A stretch of 64,000 nucleotides of DNA from G020344215 sp039586575. Its GTDB lineage: Bacteria; Gemmatimonadota; Gemmatimonadetes; Palauibacterales; KS3-K002. Below the pieces are notes generated by a model. That model searched no databases, was not told the origin of the DNA, and saw only the letters and a list, made by a program, of their open reading frames with translations. Every line of letters starts with the position of its first letter. Within the stretch, counting starts at the first letter, position 1. The position numbers and the translations under genes are program-made. Location of the stretch: positions 15,472 through 79,471 of the forward strand of contig JBDHKD010000010.1 in assembly GCA_039586575.1 (NCBI GenBank), in the 5' to 3' direction. Shown here one piece after another: positions 25,343 to 33,715 of the stretch.

Positions 25343-27115
25343 TTAAGCCACTACCCGGCCCCAACCCACGCGCCGGACCAGGAGAATCACGCCGACGGCG
25401 CAGGCGGCGGCGCCCGCCAGCAGGAGGGTCGCCCGGGCATAGTCTCCGAATATCAACAGTCCGACCGTGGGGAGAGTCAGGTATACGATCCCTGCGGCGA
25501 GCAGCGCGGCGGCCAGCAGCAACCCGAGGTGGCGGTCGGGCTCGACGTCGGGAGCCCGGCGCGCCTGCGGGCGCCAGCCCGGTCCTCCCGGGCGGACCTT
25601 GCGGTAGAAACCCTCGAGCACCTCTTGGTCCTCGGGCGGCGTGAGATAGGTCGCCGCCAGCCACGATACGATCGTCAGCGCCGCGACGATCGCCAGCCTG
25701 TACTCGTTGCTTTCCACGAACCGACTCACAACGACGAAGCAGACCAGCGAAGCGACCATCGCAACGATCTCCGACCAGGCGTTGAGCCGCCACCAGAACC
25801 AGCGCAGCATGAACACCGCGCCGGTGCCGGCGCCTAGCGCAGCGAGGAACTTCCAGGCTTCGTCGACCGACGTATCGCGCATCAACCAGGCGGCGAGGCT
25901 GCCGACCAGCAGGATCAAAACAGAGGCGAGTCGCGACGCGAGGGTCAGGTGGCGCTGGTCGGCCGCCGGGCGCACGAATCGCTGGTAGAAGTCATTGACC
26001 AAATAGGAGGCGCCCCAGTTCATCTGGGTGCTGATCGTCGACATGAAGGCAGCGAAGAATGCGACTAGGAGGAGGCCGCGCAGGCCGACGGGTGCCAGGT
26101 CGCGCATCACCATGGGAAAGCCAGCGCCCGGGTCAGCGGCCTCCCGCAACTCGGGGTACATGGCGAGTGCTGCGAACGCGACCAGCAACCAGGGCCAGGG
26201 TCGGACACAGTAGTGAGCGATCTGGAACCAGAGGGTGGCGAGCAACGAATGTCTTTCGTCTTTGGCAGAGGCCATCCGCTGCACCACATAGCCACCGCCG
26301 CCCGGCTCGGCGCCCGGGTACCAGGAGGCCCACCACTGCACGAAGAGCATGATGAAGAAGATGCTCACCGGCATCCACGGGTCGGTCCCGCCGAAGTCGG
26401 GCAGATAGCGGAACGCCTGCTCGCCGGCCCCGAAGTTCTGCGTGACCTGGAGCTTCAGCGCATCGACGCCGCCGAGATGGCCGACGGCCAGCACGGCCAG
26501 TGCTATCGAGCCGGCCATGGCGATGATGAACTGAAAGAGGTCGGTGACGACGACACCCCACAACCCGGAGAGCGTACCGTAGACACCGACTACGGCCAGC
26601 AGCACGACGATCATCACCCACTCGTTGCCCTGCTCAGCCGCCGTGCCGGCGAACACCGTGTATTGCAAAACAGTAACCATCGCACCGGTTACCCAACCGA
26701 TGATGATGGAATTGACCAGCAGCGCGATGTAGATGGCTCGGAAGCCACGCAGGAAGGCGGCGGGCTTACCACCGTAGCGGAGCTCGACGAGTTCGACGTC
26801 CGTCAGCACCCCCGCCCGCCGCCAGAGCCTCGCGTAAAGAAAAACCGTAATCATGCCGCCCAGTGCGAACGCCCACCAGAACCAGTTGCCCGCCAGCCCA
26901 TGCCTCACCACCAGCCCGGTCACGGCCAGGGGCGTGTCGGCGGCGAACGTGGTCGCCACCATCGAGGTGCCCGCCAGCCACCAGGGCAGGGAGCGGCCGG
27001 AGACGAAATACTCGGTGAGGCTCCGGCCCGCCCGCCCCCTGAACAGGACCCCGATCGCCAGCGCGAACAGCAGGTAGCCGACGATGACGGCCCAATCCAG
27101 ACCGCTCAGCTCCAT
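25343..27115 (-). CDS. sodium:solute symporter (SSS family)
   Basis: A 590-residue protein with about 14 hydrophobic helices. The N-terminus shows the family blocks YFVSGRSLPWWLAGTSMVA and TFAADTPLAVTGLV, the latter with the Na+-site residues of the SSS fold; VTDLFQFIIAM follows mid-protein. A longer hydrophilic insertion (~500-530, with EGFYRKVRPGGPGW) precedes the last helices. It converges on the methyltransferase gene with a 6-nt gap. An SSS protein beside corrinoid methyltransferase genes suggests uptake of the methylated substrate, but SSS substrates cannot be read from sequence. Confidence 0.85.
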   Translation of the reverse strand: MELSGLDWAVIVGYLLFALAIGVLFRGRAGRSLTEYFVSGRSLPWWLAGTSMVATTFAADTPLAVTGLVVRHGLAGNWFWWAFALGGMITVFLYARLWRRAGVLTDVELVELRYGGKPAAFLRGFRAIYIALLVNSIIIGWVTGAMVTVLQYTVFAGTAAEQGNEWVMIVVLLAVVGVYGTLSGLWGVVVTDLFQFIIAMAGSIALAVLAVGHLGGVDALKLQVTQNFGAGEQAFRYLPDFGGTDPWMPVSIFFIMLFVQWWASWYPGAEPGGGGYVVQRMASAKDERHSLLATLWFQIAHYCVRPWPWLLVAFAALAMYPELREAADPGAGFPMVMRDLAPVGLRGLLLVAFFAAFMSTISTQMNWGASYLVNDFYQRFVRPAADQRHLTLASRLASVLILLVGSLAAWLMRDTSVDEAWKFLAALGAGTGAVFMLRWFWWRLNAWSEIVAMVASLVCFVVVSRFVESNEYRLAIVAALTIVSWLAATYLTPPEDQEVLEGFYRKVRPGGPGWRPQARRAPDVEPDRHLGLLLAAALLAAGIVYLTLPTVGLLIFGDYARATLLLAGAAACAVGVILLVRRVGWGRVVA

Positions 27116-27329
27116 TCCGCCTCTCTCTCCGGGTTGGATGTCAGATCAGGGCAGCGCGGGGCGACAATATAGCTTGACACCTGAAGAATATCAGCCAGCA
27201 GCGCATCGGCGCCGGCCCCTTTTCTGACGGGCAGGTAGCATGTATAGTCAGGCCACACAGCTAAATGCACAGGCTGGGCAGCAGGCCGCGTGATTGCAGG
27301 CCGGCCTCCAGAGAACAAGTGAGGACGAA
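27116..27329. promoter_or_regulatory. divergent intergenic region between symporter and cytochrome operon
   Basis: A 214-nt spacer. On the minus strand TATATT (plus 27166-27171) could be a -10 for the symporter about 50 nt from its start. On the plus strand TATAGT at 27243-27248 is the best -10 for the hydroxylase/cytochrome operon. The TTGACA at 27174-27179 has no matching -10 at 16-18 nt. All are predictions from pattern only. Confidence 0.3.
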
Positions 27330-28001
27330 GTGGCGAAGAAGTACGTGTCCAACAAAGACGAGTCGGTGCGGATCTTCCGAAGCGGCATCTTGGAGCTGTT
27401 CACCTACGTGCACCCGACCGTGCCGCACGTGATATTCATCCCCGTCATTTGCTTGACGCTCTACTTGAGCTACACCTCCGGACTGTCAGCCGGCCGGATT
27501 GCGCTTCTGTTCGCCGGCGGCCTGTTTCTCTGGACCCTGGTCGAATACTTGGTCCACCGTTTCGTGTTCCATTCGACCACGGAGTTGGAGGATGAGGTGC
27601 GCGATACCGTGAGCCGGCTCGCCCCGGGCGAGGCAGCGCTGGCGAAGCTGACCGGCTTTCGCCAGAAGCACTATTTCCTCGCGCACGGTGTACATCATGA
27701 TTTCCCCAACGATACCAAGCGGCTGGTGATGCCACCGTCGTTGAGCATTCCGCTCGGCGTGGTATTCTATGCCGGCTTCTGGCTGCTGGTCGGCCGCGGA
27801 GATGGGTCGGCGTTCTTCGCCGGGTTCACGCTAGGATATCTGGTCTACGACACCATCCACTACGCTGTGCACCACTTCTCGCCACGCGGCCCCATCATGC
27901 TGTACCTGAAGAAGAAGCATTTCCGCCATCACTACCAGGACTCCACGCGGGACTTCGGGGTTAGCAGCCCCATCTGGGATTGGGTACTGCGGAGCGTGTG
28001 A
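27330..28001 (+). CDS. sterol desaturase/fatty acid hydroxylase-family membrane di-iron protein
   Basis: A 223-residue membrane protein. The GTG at 27330 has GAGG five bases upstream and is preferred to an earlier in-frame start. Histidine clusters typical of the family are complete: HRFVFH, HGVHH, HYAVHH and HFRHH. These bind two irons for O2-dependent hydroxylation or desaturation of lipids. Four helices are visible. The stop overlaps the proposed GTG of cytochrome b by 3 nt, tying it to the respiratory genes. Closest known grouping is fatty acid 2-hydroxylase-like; the actual lipid is unknown. Electrons from a bc-type complex would be an unusual source. Confidence 0.85.
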   Translation: MAKKYVSNKDESVRIFRSGILELFTYVHPTVPHVIFIPVICLTLYLSYTSGLSAGRIALLFAGGLFLWTLVEYLVHRFVFHSTTELEDEVRDTVSRLAPGEAALAKLTGFRQKHYFLAHGVHHDFPNDTKRLVMPPSLSIPLGVVFYAGFWLLVGRGDGSAFFAGFTLGYLVYDTIHYAVHHFSPRGPIMLYLKKKHFRHHYQDSTRDFGVSSPIWDWVLRSV

Positions 28002-29398
28002 CTGGCGCGAGAGAGAAAAGTGTGAGCCGGGAGCGGGCTGGTTTGGCAGCTCGCATATGGCGCTCGCTGTTTAGGGGGCCCATCTACCCGCGTGACGACC
28101 GCGAACGTAAGTGGGTCGTCGTCAACAACCTGATCCTGCATTTCCGGCCGCTTCGGCTGCCCAGGCGGTCACTTCGCTACACCCATACTTTCGGCCTGGG
28201 TGGGATGTCGCTCGTCCTCTTCTTGCTGCTCGCCGCAACGGGCGTCCTGTTGATGTTCGTCTACGAGCCGGCGCCCGGCCGCGCCTACGATTCGATCGTG
28301 ACCCTTCAGAGCCAGGTCTTCTTTGGCAAGTTGGTCCGTAACATACACCATTGGAGCGCTAACCTCCTCATTGCCATCGTGTTCCTACACCTGCTGCGCG
28401 TCTACTTCACCGGCGGCTTCCGCGGTCCGCGACAGTTCAACTGGCTGATCGGTTTGGCGTTGCTGTTGTGTGTGCTGGCCTCGAACTTTACCGGCTACCT
28501 GTTGCCCTGGGACCAGCTTTCCTATTGGGCGATAACGATAAGTACCGGTATGTTGGGCTACGTGCCGCTGCTCGGGGAATGGCTCCAGGGGGTGGTGAGA
28601 GGGGGGTCTGATATCGGATCGGCCACGCTGATCAATTTCTACACGATCCACACGACGGTCGTCCCGGTATTCCTCATTCTCCTGATGGCCTGGCACTTTT
28701 GGCGAGTGCGGAAGGCACACGGCGTGGTGATCCCGCGGGCGCCCGACGAAGAGCCGGAAGAGAAGCCTGAGTACGTGCTCACGCTGCCGAACTTGTTGAT
28801 GCGCGAGTTCGCAGTGGCGCTGATGCTCATCGCGTTCGTCATGGCGGTGTCGGTCTTCGTGAACGCACCGCTGGGCACGGCCGCTAACCCCGGCATGAGC
28901 CCGAATCCGGCCAAGGCTCCCTGGTACTTCGTCGGCATCCAGGAGCTGCTGCTGCACTTCCACGGTCTTTTCGCCGTCGTCATCATTCCGCTCCTGGTCG
29001 CCGCTGCGCTACTCATGATCCCCTATCTCAGGTACGAGGCCGACCTCTCCGGCGTCTGGTTCGGTTCGCGACGCGGACGGCGTTTGGCCGTGGCCGCAGC
29101 GCTCACGGCCCTGACCGTCACGCCCACGTGGATCGTCTTCGACGAGTACTGGATCGATTTCGCTGCCTGGCTGCCGGGTCTGCCCAGCGCGCTGAGCGCC
29201 GGCCTGTTGCCGTTCGCACTGCTGGCCGGTGCCTTGGTCGGATTCTACGTGCTTTTAAAGAAGAGATATGCGGCATCGCGTGACGAAGCCGTACAGGCGG
29301 CTTTCGTCCTGCTGACCGTCGCCTTCATCGTTCTGACGGTAACGGGTGTGTGGTTCCGTGGAGAGGGTATGGCTCTCGCCTGGCCATGGGGCAGCTGA
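27998..29398 (+). CDS. cytochrome b of a bc-type quinol:cytochrome c oxidoreductase
   Basis: About 466 residues from GTG 27998 (a GTG at 28022 has a slightly better purine stretch upstream). Heme-ligand segments are RNIHHWSANLLIAIVFLH and TIHTTVVPVF...AWHFWRV. The N-terminal and C-terminal (subunit IV-like) parts are in one protein. The Qo-site loop reads PAKAPWYFVGIQELL, i.e. PWYF instead of mitochondrial-type PEWY. Two or three extra C-terminal helices (~375-465) extend it beyond the usual ~400. It is followed by the Rieske gene. No cytochrome c1 gene is present; the multiheme cytochrome downstream likely takes that place. Confidence 0.88.
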   Translation: MTGAREKSVSRERAGLAARIWRSLFRGPIYPRDDRERKWVVVNNLILHFRPLRLPRRSLRYTHTFGLGGMSLVLFLLLAATGVLLMFVYEPAPGRAYDSIVTLQSQVFFGKLVRNIHHWSANLLIAIVFLHLLRVYFTGGFRGPRQFNWLIGLALLLCVLASNFTGYLLPWDQLSYWAITISTGMLGYVPLLGEWLQGVVRGGSDIGSATLINFYTIHTTVVPVFLILLMAWHFWRVRKAHGVVIPRAPDEEPEEKPEYVLTLPNLLMREFAVALMLIAFVMAVSVFVNAPLGTAANPGMSPNPAKAPWYFVGIQELLLHFHGLFAVVIIPLLVAAALLMIPYLRYEADLSGVWFGSRRGRRLAVAAALTALTVTPTWIVFDEYWIDFAAWLPGLPSALSAGLLPFALLAGALVGFYVLLKKRYAASRDEAVQAAFVLLTVAFIVLTVTGVWFRGEGMALAWPWGS

Positions 29399-29406
29399 CT
29401 GATCGG

Positions 29407-29937
29407 ATGGTTCCGGTAGAGATGACGCAGAGCGCAGACAGCAACACCGAGACTGGCGCGGCTCAGGGCTCGAGGCGCGGCTTCCTATGGAAGATATGGC
29501 TGAGCTTGGGAGGCCTCGCTCTGCTGGAGTACTTGTGGCTGGCCGCCGATTTCCTCCGTCCGCGGGGGCGGCCTGGCGGCGATGCGGAATCCTCGATTGT
29601 CGTCGCCGGCCCGGCGGAGCGTTTCGCGCCCAATTCCGTCACCGCCTTTCCGGCCGGTAAGTTCTACCTCGCCCGTCTGGAGAACGGCGGCTTCCTGGCG
29701 CTCTCGCGCGAGTGCACGCACCTGGGTTGTACGGTGCCCTGGGCGGCCGATGAGGGGCGCTTCGTCTGTCCCTGCCACTCATCGGCTTACGACATCCGAG
29801 GTGACGTGCTCAGCCCGCCGGCGCCCCGCGCCCTCGACCTCTACGCTGTGAGGATCGAGAACGGCATCGTGAAGGTGGACGTCGGGCGAGCACTCAAGCG
29901 TAGGTCTTACGAATATGCGCAGGTGGTGATGCCGTGA
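29407..29937 (+). CDS. Rieske [2Fe-2S] protein
   Basis: About 176 residues; ATGs at 29386, 29407 and 29422 are all possible and none has a strong ribosome site. The N-terminus has a Tat-like SRRGFLWKIW followed by a hydrophobic anchor helix. The cluster motifs are CTHLGC and CPCHSS, with the two Cys and two His ligands intact, followed by PPAPRALDLYAV. It oxidises quinol at the Qo site together with cytochrome b. It sits between cytochrome b and the multiheme cytochrome, with the next GTG overlapping its stop by 4 nt. Confidence 0.92.
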   Translation: MVPVEMTQSADSNTETGAAQGSRRGFLWKIWLSLGGLALLEYLWLAADFLRPRGRPGGDAESSIVVAGPAERFAPNSVTAFPAGKFYLARLENGGFLALSRECTHLGCTVPWAADEGRFVCPCHSSAYDIRGDVLSPPAPRALDLYAVRIENGIVKVDVGRALKRRSYEYAQVVMP

Positions 29938-32246
29938 CGGGTGGGTCGGTGAGTCGCGATTCGTTGCATAGCTGGATGCGGGCCGGGATGATCGCCTCTG
30001 CGGTAATCGTTCTATCGGTGCCGGTCTATGCGGTGAAAGAGAGTTTGGATCGCGGTGCAGCTGAAGCGCTGTCCACACGCCAGGCCACGTTCGTCGGCCG
30101 CGATGCGTGTGTCTCGTGCCACGAGGCCGCCTACGAGAAGTGGCGTGGCTCGAACCACGACGACGCGATGGCGGTTGCCAGCGACAGCACGGTCGTGGGC
30201 GACTTCGACGACGCCACGTTCGAGTACGGCGACATCACGGCTCGCTTCTACCGCCGGGACGGCAAGTACTACGTCTACACGCAGGGCCCCGACGGGGAGC
30301 CGAACGAGTTCGAGATCCTTTATACCTTCGGTGTCGAGCCACTGCAGCAATACCTGATACCGTTTCCCGGCGGCCGGCTCCAGTCGCTCACCATCGCCTG
30401 GGATGTCGAGCGCCGCGAGTGGTTCTACTTGTATCCGGGCCAGGACATCCCGCCGGATGACTGGCTGCATTGGACGCGCGGCGGTCAGAATTGGAACGGC
30501 ATGTGCGCCGAGTGCCACTCGACCAATCTCAAGAAGGGCTACGACGCCGAAAACCAGAACTTCTCGACCTCGTGGTCGGAGATCGATGTGAGTTGCGAGG
30601 CCTGCCATGGCCCGGGCTCCAAGCACGTCGAATGGGCGGAGATACCGCCGATGGCGCGGGCCGAGGTCGAGAACTACGAGCTGTTGATTCGTACCAGCGA
30701 GATCAGCTCGCGGCAACAGGTCGAGCTGTGCGCGCCCTGCCACTCGCGCCGTACCGAGCTGGGCGACTACGACCACACGAGCACGAACGTCCTCGAGAGT
30801 CAGGTGCCGGCGGTGTTAGAGGAGGGTCTCTACTACGCTGATGGCCAGATTCTCGAGGAGGTCTATGTCTACGGCTCCTTCGTGCAGAGCAAGATGTTCC
30901 GCAACGATGTGCGCTGCAGCGATTGCCACGATGCGCACAGCCTGGCGCTATTGAAGGAAGGCAACGAGCTTTGCCTGCAATGCCACCGCGCGGATACCTA
31001 CGACAGCTACGACCATCACTTCCACAAGAAGGTCCACGAAGGGAAGCCGAGTGATGGAGCGCTCTGTGTCAGGTGTCACATGCCGGAGCGACCCTACATG
31101 GTGATCGACTACCGGGCGGACCATAGCATTCGTGTGCCGCGCCCGGACCTGACTCTAGAGATCGGGGTGCCCAACGCCTGCAGCCAGAGCGGCTGTCATG
31201 ACGACGAGACGGTCGAGTGGTCGGTGGATCATTACGAAGAGTGGTACGGCAAAGCGAAGCGGCCACACTACGGTGCCATTCTCGCCGCCGGGCGCGAGCG
31301 GCGCCCCGAAGCCGAAGAGCAGTTGATTCGGTTGTCACAGGATGATCTCTACCCGGCTATCGTGCGCGCCACGGCGCTCTCTCTGCTGAGCGCCTACCCG
31401 GGTGAGGCGAGCGCTGCGGCATTCAACAGGGCACTATCCGACGCGGAGCCGCTGGTCCGCTACATGGCTGTGCAGTCTGTCAACCTGCCGAACCCCGAGG
31501 ACCTGGTCGAGCTCGTCGCACCGCTGTTGTTCGACCCCGTGCGAGCGGTTCGCATGCAAGCGGCCAGCACTCTGGCAGGGCTGCCGGAGCGGCTGTTTAG
31601 GCCGTATCAGCAGGAAGCACTTGCCGAGACGATCGCGGAGTACCAGAAGGCGATGGAGTACTCGCTCGATTTCTCGTTCGCCGGCCACAACCTCGGCAAC
31701 CTCTACGCGAGGTTAGGTGATGCCAGGCTGGCGGAAGAAAACTACAGACTGGCGATCGAAATCGACGACCTGTTCTATCCGGCCAAGGCCAACCTGGCCG
31801 TGCTTCTCAACTCCCAAGGCCGGAACCAAGAGGCTGAGACCCTGCTCTGGGAGATCCTCGAGGCGTACCCTGAACAGCACGATGTCGCCTACTCCCTGGG
31901 GCTATTGTTGGCCGAGCTGCAGCGCTACGACGAGGCGGCGGACTATCTCGGTCGAGCGGCGCTGGGGCTAGCCGAACGGCCTCGTGTCCACTACAACCTG
32001 GGCCTGGTCTTGCAGTATTTGGAACGCCAGCCTGAAGCGGAAACCGCCTTGCGCAGAGCTGTGGAACTGGAGCCGGACAATCTCGACTATCTGTATGCGC
32101 TGGCCGACCACTATGTGAGGCGGGGCGAGTTGCGCCGGGCACTGCCCATCGCCGAGCGTATGATCGAGACCCACCCGGAGAGTCCAGTCGGCCGGGAGGT
32201 CAAGGCCTACATCGAGCGCGCGCTGGTCTCGAGCCCGGCACGCTAG
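29934..32246 (+). CDS. eight-heme cytochrome c with C-terminal HEAT and TPR repeats
   Basis: A 770-residue protein with an N-terminal membrane anchor/signal (AGMIASAVIVLSVPVYAV). Seven CxxCH heme sites are visible: CVSCH, CAECH, CEACH, CAPCH, CSDCH, CLQCH and CVRCH. An eighth is spaced CX4CH (CSQSGCH) near residue 420. The second half has HEAT-like helices (~450-560) and TPR units (~575-750: AGHNLGNLYARLGD, ANLAVLLNSQGRNQEAE). The GTG start overlaps the Rieske stop (GTGA). It belongs to the cytochrome c554-like multiheme proteins with TPR tails. It probably accepts electrons from the bc module in the periplasm; its final acceptor is unknown. Confidence 0.88.
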   Translation: MTGGSVSRDSLHSWMRAGMIASAVIVLSVPVYAVKESLDRGAAEALSTRQATFVGRDACVSCHEAAYEKWRGSNHDDAMAVASDSTVVGDFDDATFEYGDITARFYRRDGKYYVYTQGPDGEPNEFEILYTFGVEPLQQYLIPFPGGRLQSLTIAWDVERREWFYLYPGQDIPPDDWLHWTRGGQNWNGMCAECHSTNLKKGYDAENQNFSTSWSEIDVSCEACHGPGSKHVEWAEIPPMARAEVENYELLIRTSEISSRQQVELCAPCHSRRTELGDYDHTSTNVLESQVPAVLEEGLYYADGQILEEVYVYGSFVQSKMFRNDVRCSDCHDAHSLALLKEGNELCLQCHRADTYDSYDHHFHKKVHEGKPSDGALCVRCHMPERPYMVIDYRADHSIRVPRPDLTLEIGVPNACSQSGCHDDETVEWSVDHYEEWYGKAKRPHYGAILAAGRERRPEAEEQLIRLSQDDLYPAIVRATALSLLSAYPGEASAAAFNRALSDAEPLVRYMAVQSVNLPNPEDLVELVAPLLFDPVRAVRMQAASTLAGLPERLFRPYQQEALAETIAEYQKAMEYSLDFSFAGHNLGNLYARLGDARLAEENYRLAIEIDDLFYPAKANLAVLLNSQGRNQEAETLLWEILEAYPEQHDVAYSLGLLLAELQRYDEAADYLGRAALGLAERPRVHYNLGLVLQYLERQPEAETALRRAVELEPDNLDYLYALADHYVRRGELRRALPIAERMIETHPESPVGREVKAYIERALVSSPAR

Positions 32247-32383
32247 TGCGGCGCTAGCTGTGCTTCGCTAGATTCGTGGCGTTCAACAACAGCCCCGGCC
32301 CCTGGGGAAGTCTGCGGGCTCGTCGCCGAGTCCAGTATCACCGGACTTCTCCCGGAATCTCATTCTTCAACGGAGGTCTGCCG

Positions 32384-33715
32384 ATGAGAGTGCTGATCAA
32401 GTTGGCACTGGCATTGACCCTGGCCGCGCCTGCCTTGGCACAGCAGACGGAAGGCATCTTCCCGTTCGACTATCGCTCGGTCGAGCTGGAGAATGGGTTC
32501 AAAGCCTACCTGATTCCGGCGGGCGCGCCGAATCAGATCGCCTACGTGTCGATGGTGCGCACGGGAAGCCGCGATGAATGGGAACCCGGCCGCAGCGGTT
32601 TCGCCCATTTCTTCGAACACATGATGTTCCGCGGTACCGAGAAGTACCCCAACTACGACGCCGTCACGGCCGGCATGGGTGCCGCGCGGAACGCCTTCAC
32701 CGGCAGCGACCGAACGGTCTACTACCTGGTCGCCTCTAACGAATATCTGGAGCAAATCGTCGATCTGGAGTCGGACCGTTTCAAGAACCTCAACTACAGC
32801 GAGTCCGACTTCCGAACCGAAGCGGGCGCCGTGCTCGGCGAGTACCAGCAGGGTGCGATGGTTGCCCTCCGCTTCCTGTCGGAAAGAGTACGCGACACGG
32901 CTTACGACGTGCATACGTACAAACACACGACCATCGGTTTCGAGGCCGACGTTCGAGCGATGCCCGAGGGCTACGATTACAGCATCTCCTTCTACCAGCG
33001 CTACTACCGGCCCGAGAACGTGGTGCTCGTGCTCGCGGGTGACTTCGACTTCGATGAGGCGGAGCGTTTGATCAACCAGTACTACTCGGACTGGGCGCCC
33101 GGCTACGTGCCGCCGCAAATCACACCGGAGCCCGCCCATACCGCTCCGCGCCGGCGGACCGTCGAGTACCCGGGCCGGACGCTGCCGAGGCTGTCGGTCA
33201 ACTATCAGGGTCCGGCCTGGAGTGCGACCGATAGGATGGCGGTAGCCACCGAGGTTCTCGGCCAGGTCGCGTTTGGCACGAACTCCGACATCTACAAGAA
33301 GCTCGTCGTTGAGGAGCGTCGAGTGCAGGCTTTCGACGGTGACTTCGAGCTGAGCCGCGATCCCGGCCTGCTGGCGATCGAGACGTTGGTCGTGAATCCC
33401 GCCGATGTCGGCGCTGTCGAGCGAGAGATCATGGCGACGATCGAGCGCTTCAAGGAAGAACTGGTCGACGAGAAGCTCTTCGAGGACACCAAGAGCAACA
33501 TGAAGTACGAGTTCCTCATGGATCTCGAAACGGCGCAACAGGTCGCCTTCTCGATGATGACCTACGTCATCAACACGGGTGGAATCGAAGCCGTGGAAGA
33601 CTACTATCGTGAACTCGACTCGGTGACCCGCGAGGACGTGCGAGAGGCTGCGCGACGCTACTTGGTCGAGAACGGCAGGACTGTGGTGACGATGGTCCAG
33701 GCGGAGGGGGAATAA
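32384..33715 (+). CDS. exported M16-family zinc peptidase (active subunit)
   Basis: A 443-residue protein. The ATG at 32384 follows CGGAGG by 8 nt and starts a signal peptide (VLIKLALALTLAAPALAQ). The inverted zinc motif HxxEH is intact as HFFEH (~78-82), with a downstream E in TEAGAVLGEYQQG as the third ligand region. The C-terminal M16_C domain contains RLSVNYQGPAW. Such proteins act as paired half-clamshells that digest peptides in the periplasm. The partner gene begins directly after its stop (TAA then ATG). Confidence 0.92.
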   Translation: MRVLIKLALALTLAAPALAQQTEGIFPFDYRSVELENGFKAYLIPAGAPNQIAYVSMVRTGSRDEWEPGRSGFAHFFEHMMFRGTEKYPNYDAVTAGMGAARNAFTGSDRTVYYLVASNEYLEQIVDLESDRFKNLNYSESDFRTEAGAVLGEYQQGAMVALRFLSERVRDTAYDVHTYKHTTIGFEADVRAMPEGYDYSISFYQRYYRPENVVLVLAGDFDFDEAERLINQYYSDWAPGYVPPQITPEPAHTAPRRRTVEYPGRTLPRLSVNYQGPAWSATDRMAVATEVLGQVAFGTNSDIYKKLVVEERRVQAFDGDFELSRDPGLLAIETLVVNPADVGAVEREIMATIERFKEELVDEKLFEDTKSNMKYEFLMDLETAQQVAFSMMTYVINTGGIEAVEDYYRELDSVTREDVREAARRYLVENGRTVVTMVQAEGE

